Shown here: one piece after another, positions 32,541-43,533 of the stretch | Layout: every line of letters begins with the position of its first letter | Numbering within the stretch: the first letter of the stretch is position 1 | Assembly: GCA_039583875.1 (NCBI GenBank) | Contig: CM077150.1 | Span: 188,422,375 to 188,486,374, forward strand | Direction: 5' to 3' | From: Platanthera guangdongensis | Lineage: Eukaryota > Streptophyta > Magnoliopsida > Asparagales > Orchidaceae | Length of the DNA: 64,000 nt | Notes under the pieces: model-generated | Seen by the model: only the letters and a program-made list of their open reading frames with translations | What the model was told of the DNA's origin: nothing | Database searches by the model: none | Program-made: the position numbers and the translations under genes

Positions 32541-33652
32541 TGTAGGATCTTGTGGCGCCCTTAGAGGGGGGGTGAATAAGGGCTCTTTAAAAAAATTTTA
32601 ACTTTTTATAAAATATAAGACTAGTTACTATGAATGAGACAAATCAATGAAATGAATAACAAGATTATACTTCTTCAAAATGAATATGTAAAATGATTCC
32701 AATAAAGCTTGAAATCAAGGCTTACAACGATAATAGTTTTTAGCCTTTTTTTTCACCGATCCTTCTCCCAAGAATCGGTAGGCTATAGTCAATATCTCCC
32801 TAGATATGCCTACTAGCCTCCCCCTAGATCAAACCTATAATCTAGACGCTGCACAACTCGCTGCGATTTACTCCTAAGCCTCACACGGACCTAGACACCA
32901 CACACAAGGTGGTGATTTACCCCTAAGCCACACACGGACTTAGACACCACACACATGGTGGTGATTTTCCCTACCCAATTACAAAGATAAAAGATGAAAA
33001 TGAAAGTACAATAGTAAAACAAAAAAAAAACTCCCACAAAATCACGAGCTCTGAAGATGATGATGGACCAACGAGAAGATCTCCAATCTTGAACACACGG
33101 TCGTATCTCCTTCGCTCTTGAGATTTCAACGGACCAAGGGAGTTCGTCTGGAAACGGAGATGAAGGCTCTGAAAATTCTCTGGGAAAACAAAGCTCTGCA
33201 CCATCCTACTCTTCCCTGAAATTTTTGGCCGTATATATCTTTTCACGCTATCGCCGGCGTTAGCGTTACCGCCCCGCGATAGTGATAACTCTCCGTTGCT
33301 TGACACGTGGCACACGTCGCGCTGATTTTCAGATCTGAGCGGAGAACGTGACGATCGTGGGATATCGCTCGGCGACATCGGTATCGCCCCGCGATATCAC
33401 TGATCGTGACTGACTTCGTGCGCGGCAACATGCGGATTAAGGCTGACGTCAGCAGGAACTGATTATGCTATCGCCCGCGGTAGCGTTATCGCCAGTGATA
33501 GCGCGTTTTTCCTTTTCATCAATGTCATGCTCAGCCTTTCTTTTGTACATAAAACTGCTGTTATCCCTGCACATTTAAAACACATACCAAGATCAAATAC
33601 ATCCGAGATTTGTTATTCTCAAACTAAGAAGCGCGGAACGTATGCTCAAACA
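32541..33652 (-). repeat. Sirevirus 5' LTR
   Basis: Counterpart of 23276-24386. It carries the same three inverted-repeat clusters (33248-33290, 33358-33405, 33466-33505). The end facing the copia pol reads TATGCTCAAACA, slightly altered from GCATGCTCCAACA in the other LTR. Confidence 0.92.
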
Positions 33653-33657
33653 ACAAC

Positions 33658-34844
33658 CCGAGGGTTTTGTATCCCCAGATGAAGCCACTAAAATATGCAA
33701 GCTGAATAAGTCCATTTATGGACTGAAACAGGCCTCTCGAAGTTGGAATCTTCGTTTTGATGAGAAAATCAAAGAGTTTGGTTTCATCAAGAATGAAGAT
33801 GAGCCTTGTGTTTACAAGCGAATCAGTGGGAGCATTGTTGTCTTCCTGATATTGTATGTAGATGACATACTGTTGATTGGGAATGACATTCCTACCCTGA
33901 AAGTTGTTAAGAACAACCTAGGGAACTGCTTTTCAATGAAGGATTTGGGTGAAGCGACTTATATACTCGGTATTAAGATCTATAGAGATAGATCGAAGAA
34001 GTTGCTGGGTTTGACTCAGAGTACGTACATCGAAAAGGTGTTGAAGCGGTTCAACATGCTTGAGTCCAAGAAAGGATTTTTGCCCATGTCTCATGGTGTG
34101 AATCTCTCTAAGGACCAGTGTCCAAAATCTTGTGAAGATAAGGACCGCATGAAGTTGATTCCATATGCTTCGGCGATTGGATCAATCATGTACGCGATGT
34201 TATGTACTCGACCCGATGTCTCCTTTGCTTTGAGCATGACTAGCAGGTATCAGTCAGACCCCGGTGAGTGTCACTAGATTGCAGTCAAGAATATCCTGAA
34301 GTACTTGAGAAGGACTAAGGACGTGTTCTTGATGTATGGTGGAGAGGAAGAGCTCGTTGTAAGTGGTTACACGGATGCTAGCTTCCAAACTGATCGAGAC
34401 GACTCCAAGTCTCAGTCAGGTTTTGTGTTTTGCCTGAATGGAGGAGTTGTGAGCTGGAAGAGTTCCAAGCAAGAGACAGTTGCTGATTCTACAACAGAGG
34501 CTGAGTATATCGCAGCAGCTAATGCGGCGAAGGGGGCTGTATGGATTAGGAAATTCATCGGCGAGCTTGATGTAGTTCCTAGCATTGTTGGTCCCGTAGT
34601 TCTCTACTGTGATAACAATGGTGCAATTGCACAGTCTAAGGAACCTAGATCTCATCAGCGCTCCAAGCACATACTCCGGCGGTTTCATCTTATTCGTGAG
34701 ATTGTCGAACGAGGAGATGTAAACATTTGCAGAGTGCCGACTGAGGAAAATATTGCGGATCCGCTGACAAAACCTCTCGCGCAGAGAAAGCATGATGGTC
34801 ATACTAGATCGATGGGTATACGATACCTAAATGATCAACTCTAG
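33658..34844 (+). pseudogene. Ty1/copia pol, part 2: RT core and RNase H
   Basis: Continues the frame left at 23275, starting with PEGFVSP. RT motifs are SIYGLKQASRSW and LYVDDILLIGND (YVDD near 33857). RNase H has [29 protein letters not shown] and the ADPLTKPL end motif. One TAG at 34275 stands at a Trp position of an E-C-H-W motif. The frame ends at 34844. From here to the right LTR (34845-35798) I see no gene; it is the element's 3' noncoding region. Confidence 0.9.
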
Positions 34845-35798
34845 CGAGAATCTTGTGGGTTGCATGTAATCTTGTATTTTGTTGGCTGTTTGTTCATATG
34901 ATGAACTGTGTACCTAATTTTCCTTTTACAATTAATGGCAAATTCTTTTATTATGTTTTTCTATATGATAGTTAAATGTTAACATAATAGATACCCTTAG
35001 AATGTTCGCTTCCATGGGACATCAAGTACGTGACTTGAATGTGAGAGCCCATGATTTATTTGAAGCTTCATTCTTAAAGGTCCCTGGTCGAGTATCATCA
35101 TAGAAGCTAAGGGTGATGATGATACATGAAGGCTAGCACGTGCATTGACTGATGACCGGTTCTCACAGGTCATGATATTGTGATATCAAGTCATCACGTG
35201 GGTACTTGTTAGTGAACAAGTTGTACTGGACAGACCCAACCTGAGACTGCTCTGTGGATTGTCATCCAATCGTGTCACGAGTAGGTCTCAATTGACAATG
35301 GTGTTGTAGTCCTTTAACCTGAAGTCACAGCATTCATCAAGTGAGGAAGAGCGTGCTTTGATGTCATCTAAAGTCTTCCTTGAGAAAGGTTGATGATAAG
35401 GGTGGTTGTTGGGCATGTTACGAATCACTTGGGTGTTTGTGTGTGAGCAGATATGGGATTTGTCCTCCTGTATGACAGGAGTTGCATCCATGGGCCCCTT
35501 GATGGAACTGGACTGAGAAATGCATGGCCATGCTTGGTTGAGTCAATATGTGATATTGGACTCACCATTCTCTGGAAGTCCGTCCTGGATCAAGAAACTT
35601 GGATTGAGCTATTACGAGGGTGACACGGTCCATGCCTCTAGTTCTTTCCGGATGTAAGGGACAAAGGGACAAAGACAACGCTGATACATTGGTCATAAAG
35701 GCTTATGAGTTATGAACTCTTATTGCTTGGGGAGCAATGATGCATTGCTAGATGCCGCTCATTGTTTGTGAGGTTTTTGCTTTGATACTTTCGAGATC

Positions 35799-35809
35799 AA
35801 GTGGGAGTC
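35799..35809 (+). promoter_or_regulatory. Ty1/copia polypurine tract
   Basis: AAGTGGGAGTC immediately before the right LTR start TGTTGGAG. Confidence 0.8.
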
Positions 35810-36937
35810 TGTTGGAGCTACCATGTTGATCTGGAAGTGATCAAACATGTAATCTCACTGCCAACGTGATATGAGCCTGCAGGGTCGCACATAAGAGATG
35901 TGGAGAAGTTGGTTGATTGACTGTGTTGGTAAAGGTTACCAATCACCGACCTGAATAGGGTTGTAGGCAAAGTGTTGCCTTAAAAGGATCGTCGGGTTGG
36001 GCAAATGTTGCCTTGGAGGGCTGGTTAGATTGTCGTCCGAGGGTCGATGGCATTCGTCGATAATTGTCTTTCTGATTCCCGCCGATCGGCGAGAATCGTC
36101 TCTTTGATTCTCGCCGATCGACGAGAATCGTCGAGAATCAATATGTTGATTCTCGACGATCGACGACTTCGACAAGTATCATCGACCGCGGCTCGACGGT
36201 CGACGAGATTCGACGTGTATCGTCAAGTGATGCTCGACGATCGGCGAGAATCGTCGAGTATTGTACTCTGATTCTCGCCGATCCATGGTGATGCTCGCTG
36301 ATCGATTCTCGCTGATTCTCGCCGACTCTCGCCGATTGATACTCGCCGATTCTGAACCCTATTTCGGGGTGGTCTGCGGATAACGATTTTCCTGGGTTTA
36401 TTTATACCTTTGGTATAAATAGGACACTTAGGGTTTTCGGGGGTGTGTGCTTTTACTGCCGATCAAATCGATTTTGACGGAAGCTGTTCCGCGATCGTTT
36501 CCCCGATCCCGTATCCGGCCGCCGACGGAAGCGTTCCGCCGCCGCCGTGATCGCTCCGCTGACCTCCTCTTCTCCGGCGACCGTCGCTGGTGCTGCTCTT
36601 CCTGACGCGGACCTAGCAGTCCGTGGAATAGCAGAGGTGCGGTCTTCTCCATCCCGATCTTCCGTGTGACGGAAAGCCCGGTGTTCTCCCGCTCGTGTGG
36701 ACTTCTGCAGAAACGTGGATACTATTCCACGTAGAACTCGCCACCAGCAGAAATCAAAGTTTGGAGCATCTCCGTTGAGTTGTGACTCAACGCCACCGAG
36801 GTAATCTTTGCCTAGTTTTGTAAACTTCTTAATTCAACAGTCATGGCCCGATCCACATCTCTTTGGGTTCTTCTTGATGTTTTGATTTTTCCGCTGCGTG
36901 CACAAGCGTTGTGCCATCCACATAGAGAAACCCAACA
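35810..36937 (+). repeat. Ty1/copia right LTR
   Basis: Same length and ends as 18395-19522, with the palindromic array at 36070-36345 and a TATA-like site near 36412. Followed by target duplication GATAC. Confidence 0.93.
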
Positions 36938-36942
36938 GATAC

Positions 36943-38382
36943 CACTAGAAGCACTCAACATTTTTGATGAATCGTTGAGAGACTATCGCGGGGCAGTAGT
37001 GAGCTAACGCGCGGCGATAGCTAATTAAAATAGCATATATGCCCCGGGAAGGTACCGCTCGGCGGTATTAAGTTAACACTGGTGGTAGCTTGCCACGTGG
37101 CAATGCAGTGGAGGCTGGTTTGGGTGACAGAGCGATGTCAATTAGCCCAAGCGGCGACCGCCTTTAACACCGCGCGGCGGTGTCGGATATCGCACGGCGG
37201 TAGCTTACTGTTAAGCGTTGGACATGAGATGAAATTCTCATTTTCCACTCTCACACTTTCTCTCTTGATTCTTGAGGTTCTTGAGGGAAGAGGAGGAAGA
37301 TAGTCCAGGAGGCCAAGAGGAGAAGCGATCCAAGGTGTGCTTGTAATCTGAATTGCGAGTCGACACTAGATCTGTGGAGATGAAGCGGTGACGATCAGTT
37401 CCATCTGGATCAAAGAAGAAGGTCATGGCTCCTAAGCAATCGATAAGGGTAACGATCTTCTTTTTTGGATAAGTGAAGTCCTCCCTTTTGCATACGCATG
37501 GAATCCCCCACCAAAAGGTGCAAGAAGTGAAGGGAATTCTGATAGGTTGATCTGTGATATCCCCAGGTAGTTTTGCATATATATATATAGAATTTGGATT
37601 GGTGATGTTTTATTTTGCGTACCGGAGAAGACTCTGAGTATAAACGAATAGTTTATGGAGTCTGAAGGGTTGTGCCTGTGAATGGGAGTAACATGAAGTA
37701 CTGGAGACCCCCTCTAGGAAAATACCACGGTTATGATAATCGTTGGATATTGTCGGGCGACAATGACTATCGCTGCCGATAGCTCTTGATGAATGTTTGG
37801 CAGTTGATGCAGACGTTTGTGATGTATTGAATGGTGCTTGAGTTGTGCCTACTTGTGATATATCTGTATATGGTTGTTATGCAAGCAGGGAATGTATATC
37901 GCTACCGCGGGTATGGGGTAGAGTCGTTATAAATTGGTCAGCTAAAGCTAACTGTTGTCTTGTTTGCCATCCTTGTGGTGGATTGTCCCTGTGCAGGTGC
38001 TGGAGAGCCGAGAGAAAAATAGAAGGTTGCAGCCCTTGATGCTATGCTAGCCCTCGAAGGTCAAGCGCAGAATTTTATTATTTTCATGTGTGGCCTTCCT
38101 GCGAGCCGATGTTCGTAAACCACCTTGTTGAAGAATAATTATAAGGCCTTAAGGTCGTAACGTTTTGTGTATTTTGTAAAAACATTACTATGGTTTTATA
38201 TAGTGGACATTGTTGATACTTAGTCAATTTAACCCATGAAGCTTCCTCTAGAATGCTCTGAGTTAGTATTCATTTGGTCTTATGATATTCAACATGTAAC
38301 CCCGCAGACTGTCTGTGAAATATGGCATGGAGCCATGGCCGGACCCTCTGTTATATTTTATGTGATGGATAGAGGTGTTACA
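36943..38382 (+). repeat. Right chromovirus LTR, 3' portion
   Basis: Continues 18180-18394. Inverted repeats of the TATCGC/GCGATA type occur near 36983-37015, 37052-37085, 37150-37205 and 37744-37785. A short (TA)n run lies at 37570-37588. It ends GGTGTTACA at 38382, followed by CTAGC. Small frames here are not supported as genes. Confidence 0.78.
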
Positions 38383-38387
38383 CTAGC

Positions 38388-39186
38388 TCCCAATCATGCA
38401 GGTATTCATAACCTGCAACAATACCCTATATCGAAATTGTTTGACCCTTTCCATTCCAGCGGGGTAGTGAATCATGCGAGCCTCATTGATATGGCAGTTG
38501 GTGATAGTGGCCAGTCATGCCATTTCTGGATGTGGTCGTACTGCACTGCCAAGGCCCTAATGTAAAACAAAGTGTACTCATAGATGTGAGCGACATCCGG
38601 TTATAATGAAATTTGGCTAACCACCAGAGGGACCCGAAGGGGCATAAAACATGGCCAAGCTCCCGAGGTACAATCTCTCCCTAGTGCCTAGAGCCATCAA
38701 CCCTCCCATATTAGTACGAACGGTCTACGCGCATGATAGACCCTCCACTTTTCACCACAAGTAATTTACAAGTATTTCAATAAAGCAAACAAGTGGCACC
38801 TTTTGGGTTTGCGATGGTATGCCCTACTTAAAAAATAATAATTTGGGTAAACCACTGTTTTACATGTGGCTTGATCGTACCGCTCAACTTTAGACAAGAG
38901 TAGTGGTGATTGGGTGAGCTCATTATTTAGGGTTAGCCTTGGAGGAATATCTCATCTCCAAGTTAACCCCAACTAATACCCAACCAAGATAAATCGCTTA
39001 TCAGAGCAGGTTCCAAGCTAATTAAGGTGCAGAAATGGAAGCTTTAGTAAATTGCAGTAAACAAAGTACGATTAATGAAATACTACTGTAAATAAAGTAA
39101 AGAAAGATAATGCAATAATAAAAGCAGTAATAAAAGAGGAAATAATAAGTAAAGTTCTCAAGTCCGAAGTTTCATTTCCTTTCCAA
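38388..39186. other. Noncoding flank right of the chromovirus
   Basis: No ORF or RNA gene that I can support. The text resembles retroelement LTR or leader sequence (CCACCAGAGGGACCCGAAG, CAACCCTCCCATATTAG) but ends and orientation could not be set. Confidence 0.4.
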
Positions 39187-39376
39187 GGAGGGATCGCTGT
39201 TATAAGGAGGTTTCTTCATTCTAAGAAGGTTTCTCCATTCCTAAGAGACATCTTCGTTCATAGGAGGCATCTCCATTCTAAAGAGGCTTCTCCGTTCATA
39301 AAAGGCATTTTCGTTCTAAGGAGGCTTCTCCGTTCATAAGAGTCATCTCCGTTCCAATAAGGCATCTCCGTTATAA
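39187..39376. repeat. 19-bp minisatellite, ten units
   Basis: Ten consecutive units of about 19 bp with consensus near GGAGGCATCTCCGTTCATA, where TTCATA alternates with TTCTAA. A partial unit follows. The first unit is the most diverged. Confidence 0.85.
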
Positions 39377-39710
39377 GGAGACAAGCTTTACAATTCTGTG
39401 GCGAGTACACATATATTACCGTTTTAGAGTTTGCTAGTTTATTTAAGTCTGAAAGTTACTTTAGGTGCACCTGTTAGGGTGACTTGTCGGTTTCACGTCG
39501 ATATGTTAAGGTCTTATTATAATTCCAAGCCTTTTGTTAAATCACCTGATTTAATCGTTTAGATTTCAACTCTCTGCGAGAGATTTAGCACAAAATCTTT
39601 TAATCTTAAACACTTTCGTCGGGGCGATTCAAGTTCATATATTATGGTCGATATAAATTCTTCCAATTTTTAATCTCTTTTATTAAATAAATACCAAAAA
39701 GAGTTGAAAG

Positions 39711-40249
39711 TAGAACTGAGCATATTATTCGAAACTCGAAAGTCGCTCGAAAATCGTTCGAAAATTGAGCCGAATCGGAATCGATTAAAATTGATTGGAC
39801 TCAATTTGAGTCGATTTCGAGTCAACCCTGAATCGATCGAAATATGATTCGAATCAACTCGAATTAATTAAAAAAATTATGTATTTATTAATATATTCTT
39901 ATTTTAAAATTAAAAATAATAAAATTTAAACCTAAATATAAAGAATGAAGACTTTAAGTGTTTCATTTGCTAAATTTATAGGTTGCCCAATTTAATTTTG
40001 AGCAAACTAGGAATAAAACGAAAAATTGCACGATTTCGAGCCGACTTTATTTGATTTCGAGCCGACCCGATTCGATTTATAGCCGACTCGATTCGATTTC
40101 GAGCCGACTCGGAATCGAGTCATTTCGAGTCGAGCCAACTCGACTCGAAATCAATTTCGACTTCGAGTCCATTCGAGCCGAGTTCGAGTCGAAATTTTCG
40201 ATTTCGAGCCAAGCCAAAACCGCTCAAACTCGACTCGATATCAGCCCTA
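39711..40249. mobile_element. hAT-like TCGA-rich MITE
   Basis: 539 bp flanked by an 8-bp direct repeat GTTGAAAG (39703-39710 and 40250-40257). The ends TAGAACTGA and, on the other strand, TAGGGCTGA form short terminal inverted repeats. The body is dominated by TCGA/TTCGAG/CGAATC words, giving many small inverted repeats. There is no coding sequence; the small frame at 40051 is a composition effect. The 8-bp duplication and TAG ends suggest the hAT superfamily. Confidence 0.75.
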
Positions 40250-40257
40250 GTTGAAAG

Positions 40258-41194
40258 ATTATAAAACTTGAATCAGAGGTTGGATTTACCTTATCATAAT
40301 TCTCATAATTTTTTCATATCATTTTGAGCTTGATTGGACTTCCAATAAATTATTCGCCTCAAATAAACCCTTATATTAAATTTCAAAAATACCTTTACTA
40401 ATCCAAAAACTCCCAAATTTTAACTGAGGGTTTATTTTAACATTAAGAGTCTTTTATAATTTTATTAGAATTGTTTCATCAATTAGAAGCTCTCGGTAAT
40501 TAGATGGACCACAAATTAAATCCTTAAAAATACGTAAACTTTTCAATAATTCACTAACTTTTACAGTGGCCATGTACTAGTCCCACTTTCATTTAGAGAT
40601 TTTATCAGATTTTTCCATTGTGATTTTAGGCCTCTAACATTTTTAAAATAGTGATTTGTGCCCAAATTTAAATCTTCAAAACTATTAGGGCTGTCCTTTC
40701 TTCTAACCAACACTATATAAAATAATTAGCAGTTTTAATTGATCTGATTACCCTCTAGATTTTTATAATGAAGGCGATGATTTATTTAAATCATTAAAAA
40801 AGGCTGATGATTACTAAAAATGTCTAATAAATGTGGGGAATGCAAATAGGCTCTGGCAATATCCGAGTTTTCTCGGAATGTAATCACGTCTTTAATATCC
40901 TATGTTAAATTAAAAATAACAAAATTCTCTTTTTTAATTATAAAAATTACCAAATCATTTCATAAAATCCCAAGAATTTTATGAAAATAGCTCTTATTGT
41001 TGTGCACAGCTTTTCTATTCACTAATTCTTCATTAGAGATCTCTGTAATTCCTAGAAAATAAAGATTCCCTCTGTTCAATATGAATTAATCCGCACAGAC
41101 CTCAAAGTGGTCAGTCTGGCTGAGATTGAGCCGGATGCGTCGAGGCTATGGCCCCACAAAGGATCAGGCGCAGTTCCGCTGTGGGGAAACAATT
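40258..41194. other. AT-rich noncoding stretch
   Basis: No gene or clear repeat recognised in this stretch. Confidence 0.4.
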
Positions 41195-41451
41195 ATTGTT
41201 TCGAATATATTAATAAAATCCATGTCGTCCAATCCGACATTTTTCCCGAGCGGTAGAGGCTTGCGGGCTTCTGTAGTCACCGTTTGGCCATTAGATGGCT
41301 GTGCAATTGTTTCGAATATATTAATAAAATCCATGTCGTCCAATCCGACATTTTTCCCGAGCGGTAGAGGCTTGCGGGCTTCTGTCGTCACCGTTTGGCC
41401 ATTAGATGGTTGTGCTTCCATCCTCGGCCAACTCCCCAGGGGCTGTTGCAT
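41164..41451 (-). other. Small frame containing a 111-bp tandem duplication
   Basis: A 111-bp unit is repeated head to tail at 41195-41305 and 41306-41416 with very few differences. Because 111 is divisible by three, both strands keep a frame through it. The minus-strand frame (95 aa) repeats a 37-residue segment with TEARKPLPLGKNVGLDDMDF. It may be an exon or a captured gene fragment, but I do not recognise a family and there is no flanking context. Confidence 0.35.
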
Positions 41452-42571
41452 CCTCTGACAGTAGTTCGGCTGCCTGGCGTCTGAAGAAAAAATTTTATAT
41501 AGCGTTGTATGCCCTCTTATAGCTTAGTTTTCCCTTCTTTTCGCTCATCTATTTGTAGTTTTCATCATAAAATCATTAGAAATTCATTTATATGTGATAT
41601 GAGGACACTTGAGTTAGATAGAGTAGTTTTTGAGCCATTTCATGCATGAATGTGACATTATCTCCTTATTTTGATGTTTATCAATATGCGGATGCGTTAT
41701 TTGGGAGATTTTATATGCTTTTCATACAAGTATAGTGGTTATATGGTTGTCCCCGTGTGTTTCAACCCATTTTCATAGAGAAGGGCATTGGTCGTGCATT
41801 TTTCGTCTTGCACAGGTAGTGGCCTCCTCCTACCACTGGTCGTGCACAGTCAATTTTTATCTCCAACCCGAGAAACTGAAGAGTACACGTGCGATGATTA
41901 ATAACATGACCACTGGTCATGCACGTTCAACATATTTTCCCTCCAAGATGCTCCAAATTTTCCGTCCAAAAATTTTCTTCTTGCACGATCACTGGTTGTG
42001 TGTTTTTGTTCAAGTACTACCACTGGTTGTGCACATGTCAAAAATTTGCTACAGCCTATAAATATCTAGTTCGTGATTTCTTCCACCTCCCCGATTTTAG
42101 GTCCTTTTGAGTGTCGTTTTTGCCGTTTTCCTTAGGGCTTCGCTCCTAGGATCCTCCTCATCACCCAAACTTCAAAGATTAATATTTCTTCCAAGGATTC
42201 AAACTCTATTGAATGCGACTTTGTGGATTTTGACGTGATCGCTACAAAACCACTGAGAAGGCGGACGAGAGGTAGTGACAGCTTCATAGTCCTCGAACGA
42301 CAGTCAAGGATCATGTTAGGAGCCTTTCTACCTCCGTCACTTCCGAGGAAGAGACTCGGGGAGCATTTGTATTGCTTCCCTATTTTTTCATCATATTTAA
42401 GTTTGCCCCTTTTTGAAATTTCTTCATATATGGTGATGGTGGATTTGTTTTGGGTCTGACATGCGTTTATATTCATTGATATTTGCTTACTATTAATTAA
42501 AAATCATTTTATTCTCATGTTCATGAGCCTTTGCTTGAAGGTGTTGTTGTGATAGCGTGCGGTATTGTTGT
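41417..42571. other. Noncoding stretch with a scattered 15-bp motif
   Basis: The motif CCACTGGTCGTGCAC or close variants recurs near 41784, 41836, 41909, 41988 and 42019. The sequence looks like an old LTR but no boundaries were found. Small frames on both strands are not supported. Confidence 0.4.
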
Positions 42572-43494
42572 TGAAAGTGTAAACAGTTGAAGAAATCTTC
42601 TGAGAATTCTCTAAAGAGGGTGAATAAAGATTTGCAAAAAAAAATTTAAATAATTTCAGTTAACATAGAATTTGCACACACCGAGATTGAAAACCAGAAA
42701 TTAATCACAGAGAAAATAAGCACAACACAGTAAGAAAGTAAGCACAAAGAAACAAAAACACAGAAGGCACCAAGGCTATATTGGTTCCTCAAAATATGAT
42801 ACATCTACTCTTCTACCAGCTTGATAGGAATATATTATCTCAGTGTCTAAGGCTTTTGAGAAGGAAACTCCTTCAACCAACAACAAGATTTTTTGGTAAG
42901 GAGATCTTGAACATAACCAAGTCTTTTGTCAGGTAGACTCTTAAAAACAGAACCTGAATCATTCAAATATGGATTTTAAAAATTCTTTACTCAATCAGTA
43001 CAAGAGAATTAAGAAGAGATTGAGAGAGAAGGTTGTGAAGAAAGGAATTATTCTGGATAAGTCCTCTCGGCAAGAATTTGAGGACAATTAGGCACTAAGT
43101 GTATCAAATTCTCCTGTCTGATGAACGCCTTGCTGAAAGAAGATTTGCAGGAATTATTAGTCTTGGATCAGTGATCTCTGAATATTCTAGTTGATGGTTT
43201 GTTGAAGCACTAGTAGAGAAGATAGTATTGAGATAATGAAGATGATGAAAAACGGTAGTAGTCAGCTATCAGTATTTATGTTCTTGTTTTGCTTGTCTAC
43301 TTTTATTTCATTTTCTTTTATATCTATATCTGAATAATTTTGAATTGACACTTTCTTAGTATAATATATACAGAAGGAATGATGTTATATTCTTCCAAAA
43401 ATACTTCAATCAATCTCGATACTCTTCAAAAATTTTCTATAAGATCTTCTCTGAATCTGAAAGAGAATTAATTTCTCTAGACCTTTTTGTAACA
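42572..43494 (-). repeat. Candidate degenerate Sirevirus-like solo LTR
   Basis: Read on + it begins TGAAAGTGTAAACAG and contains AAAGAGGGTGAATAAAG, matching the layout of the LTR at 44-2336 (TGAAAGTC..., AGAGGGGGGTGAATAAG) and a similar run of short ACACA-rich words. It ends TTTTTGTAACA. Flanks GTTGT and GTTAG agree at 3 of 5 positions only, so the limits are uncertain. Confidence 0.4.
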
Positions 43495-43511
43495 GTTAGA
43501 ATTGTTTGAAT

Positions 43512-43533
43512 TAATAATAATAATAATAATAAT
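43512..43533. repeat. (AAT)n microsatellite
   Basis: Seven consecutive AAT units. Confidence 0.9.

Larger units (their letters stand above)
23276..33652 (-). mobile_element. Full-length Sirevirus (Ty1/copia) with antisense ORF
   Basis: Minus-strand element of 10377 bp with target duplication ACAAC (23271-23275 and 33653-33657). LTRs are 1112 bp (32541-33652, 5') and 1111 bp (23276-24386, 3'), with about 20 differences by eye. On the minus strand: primer site, gag, one in-frame TAG, intact pol, a 3-kb 3' region with an opposite-strand ORF, several polypurine-like runs, 3' LTR. The layout, the two knuckles separated by a coiled coil in gag, and the repeated polypurine tracts are Sirevirus traits. 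Confidence 0.93.
18395..36937 (+). mobile_element. Ty1/copia element (Tnt1-like pol), split by a Sirevirus
   Basis: LTRs at 18395-19522 and 35810-36937 are both 1128 bp, start TGTTG, end CCCAACA and differ by about 15 bases by eye. Target duplication GATAC flanks it (18390-18394, 36938-36942). It has a primer site, about 1 kb of leader, gag, pol and about 1 kb of 3' noncoding sequence. Pol is interrupted at 23275/33658 by the Sirevirus. Without that insertion, gag-pol carries two in-frame TAG codons at Trp positions and one frame shift at the gag-pol junction, so it was already damaged or became so afterwards. The lineage within copia was not assigned. Confidence 0.93.
2337..38382 (+). mobile_element. 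Degenerate Tekay/Del-like chromovirus (Ty3/gypsy), host of all nested insertions
   Basis: Pieces in order: 3' part of the left LTR (2337-3609), primer site, gag and reverse-transcriptase N-terminus (about 3840-5605), reverse transcriptase to chromodomain (15790-18099), polypurine tract, and right LTR (18180-18394 plus 36943-38382). The two LTR remnants share recognisable blocks around 2342/37690 and 3040/37810 up to their ends, but the right one lacks about 570 bp present in the left. Coding parts carry many stops and frameshifts. The right end GGTGTTACA is followed by CTAGC, a candidate target duplication whose partner lies outside the window. The lineage is inferred from the C-terminal chromodomain, the GGGACGAAATTTC block before the polypurine tract and the TGTAATGCC LTR start. 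Confidence 0.8.
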
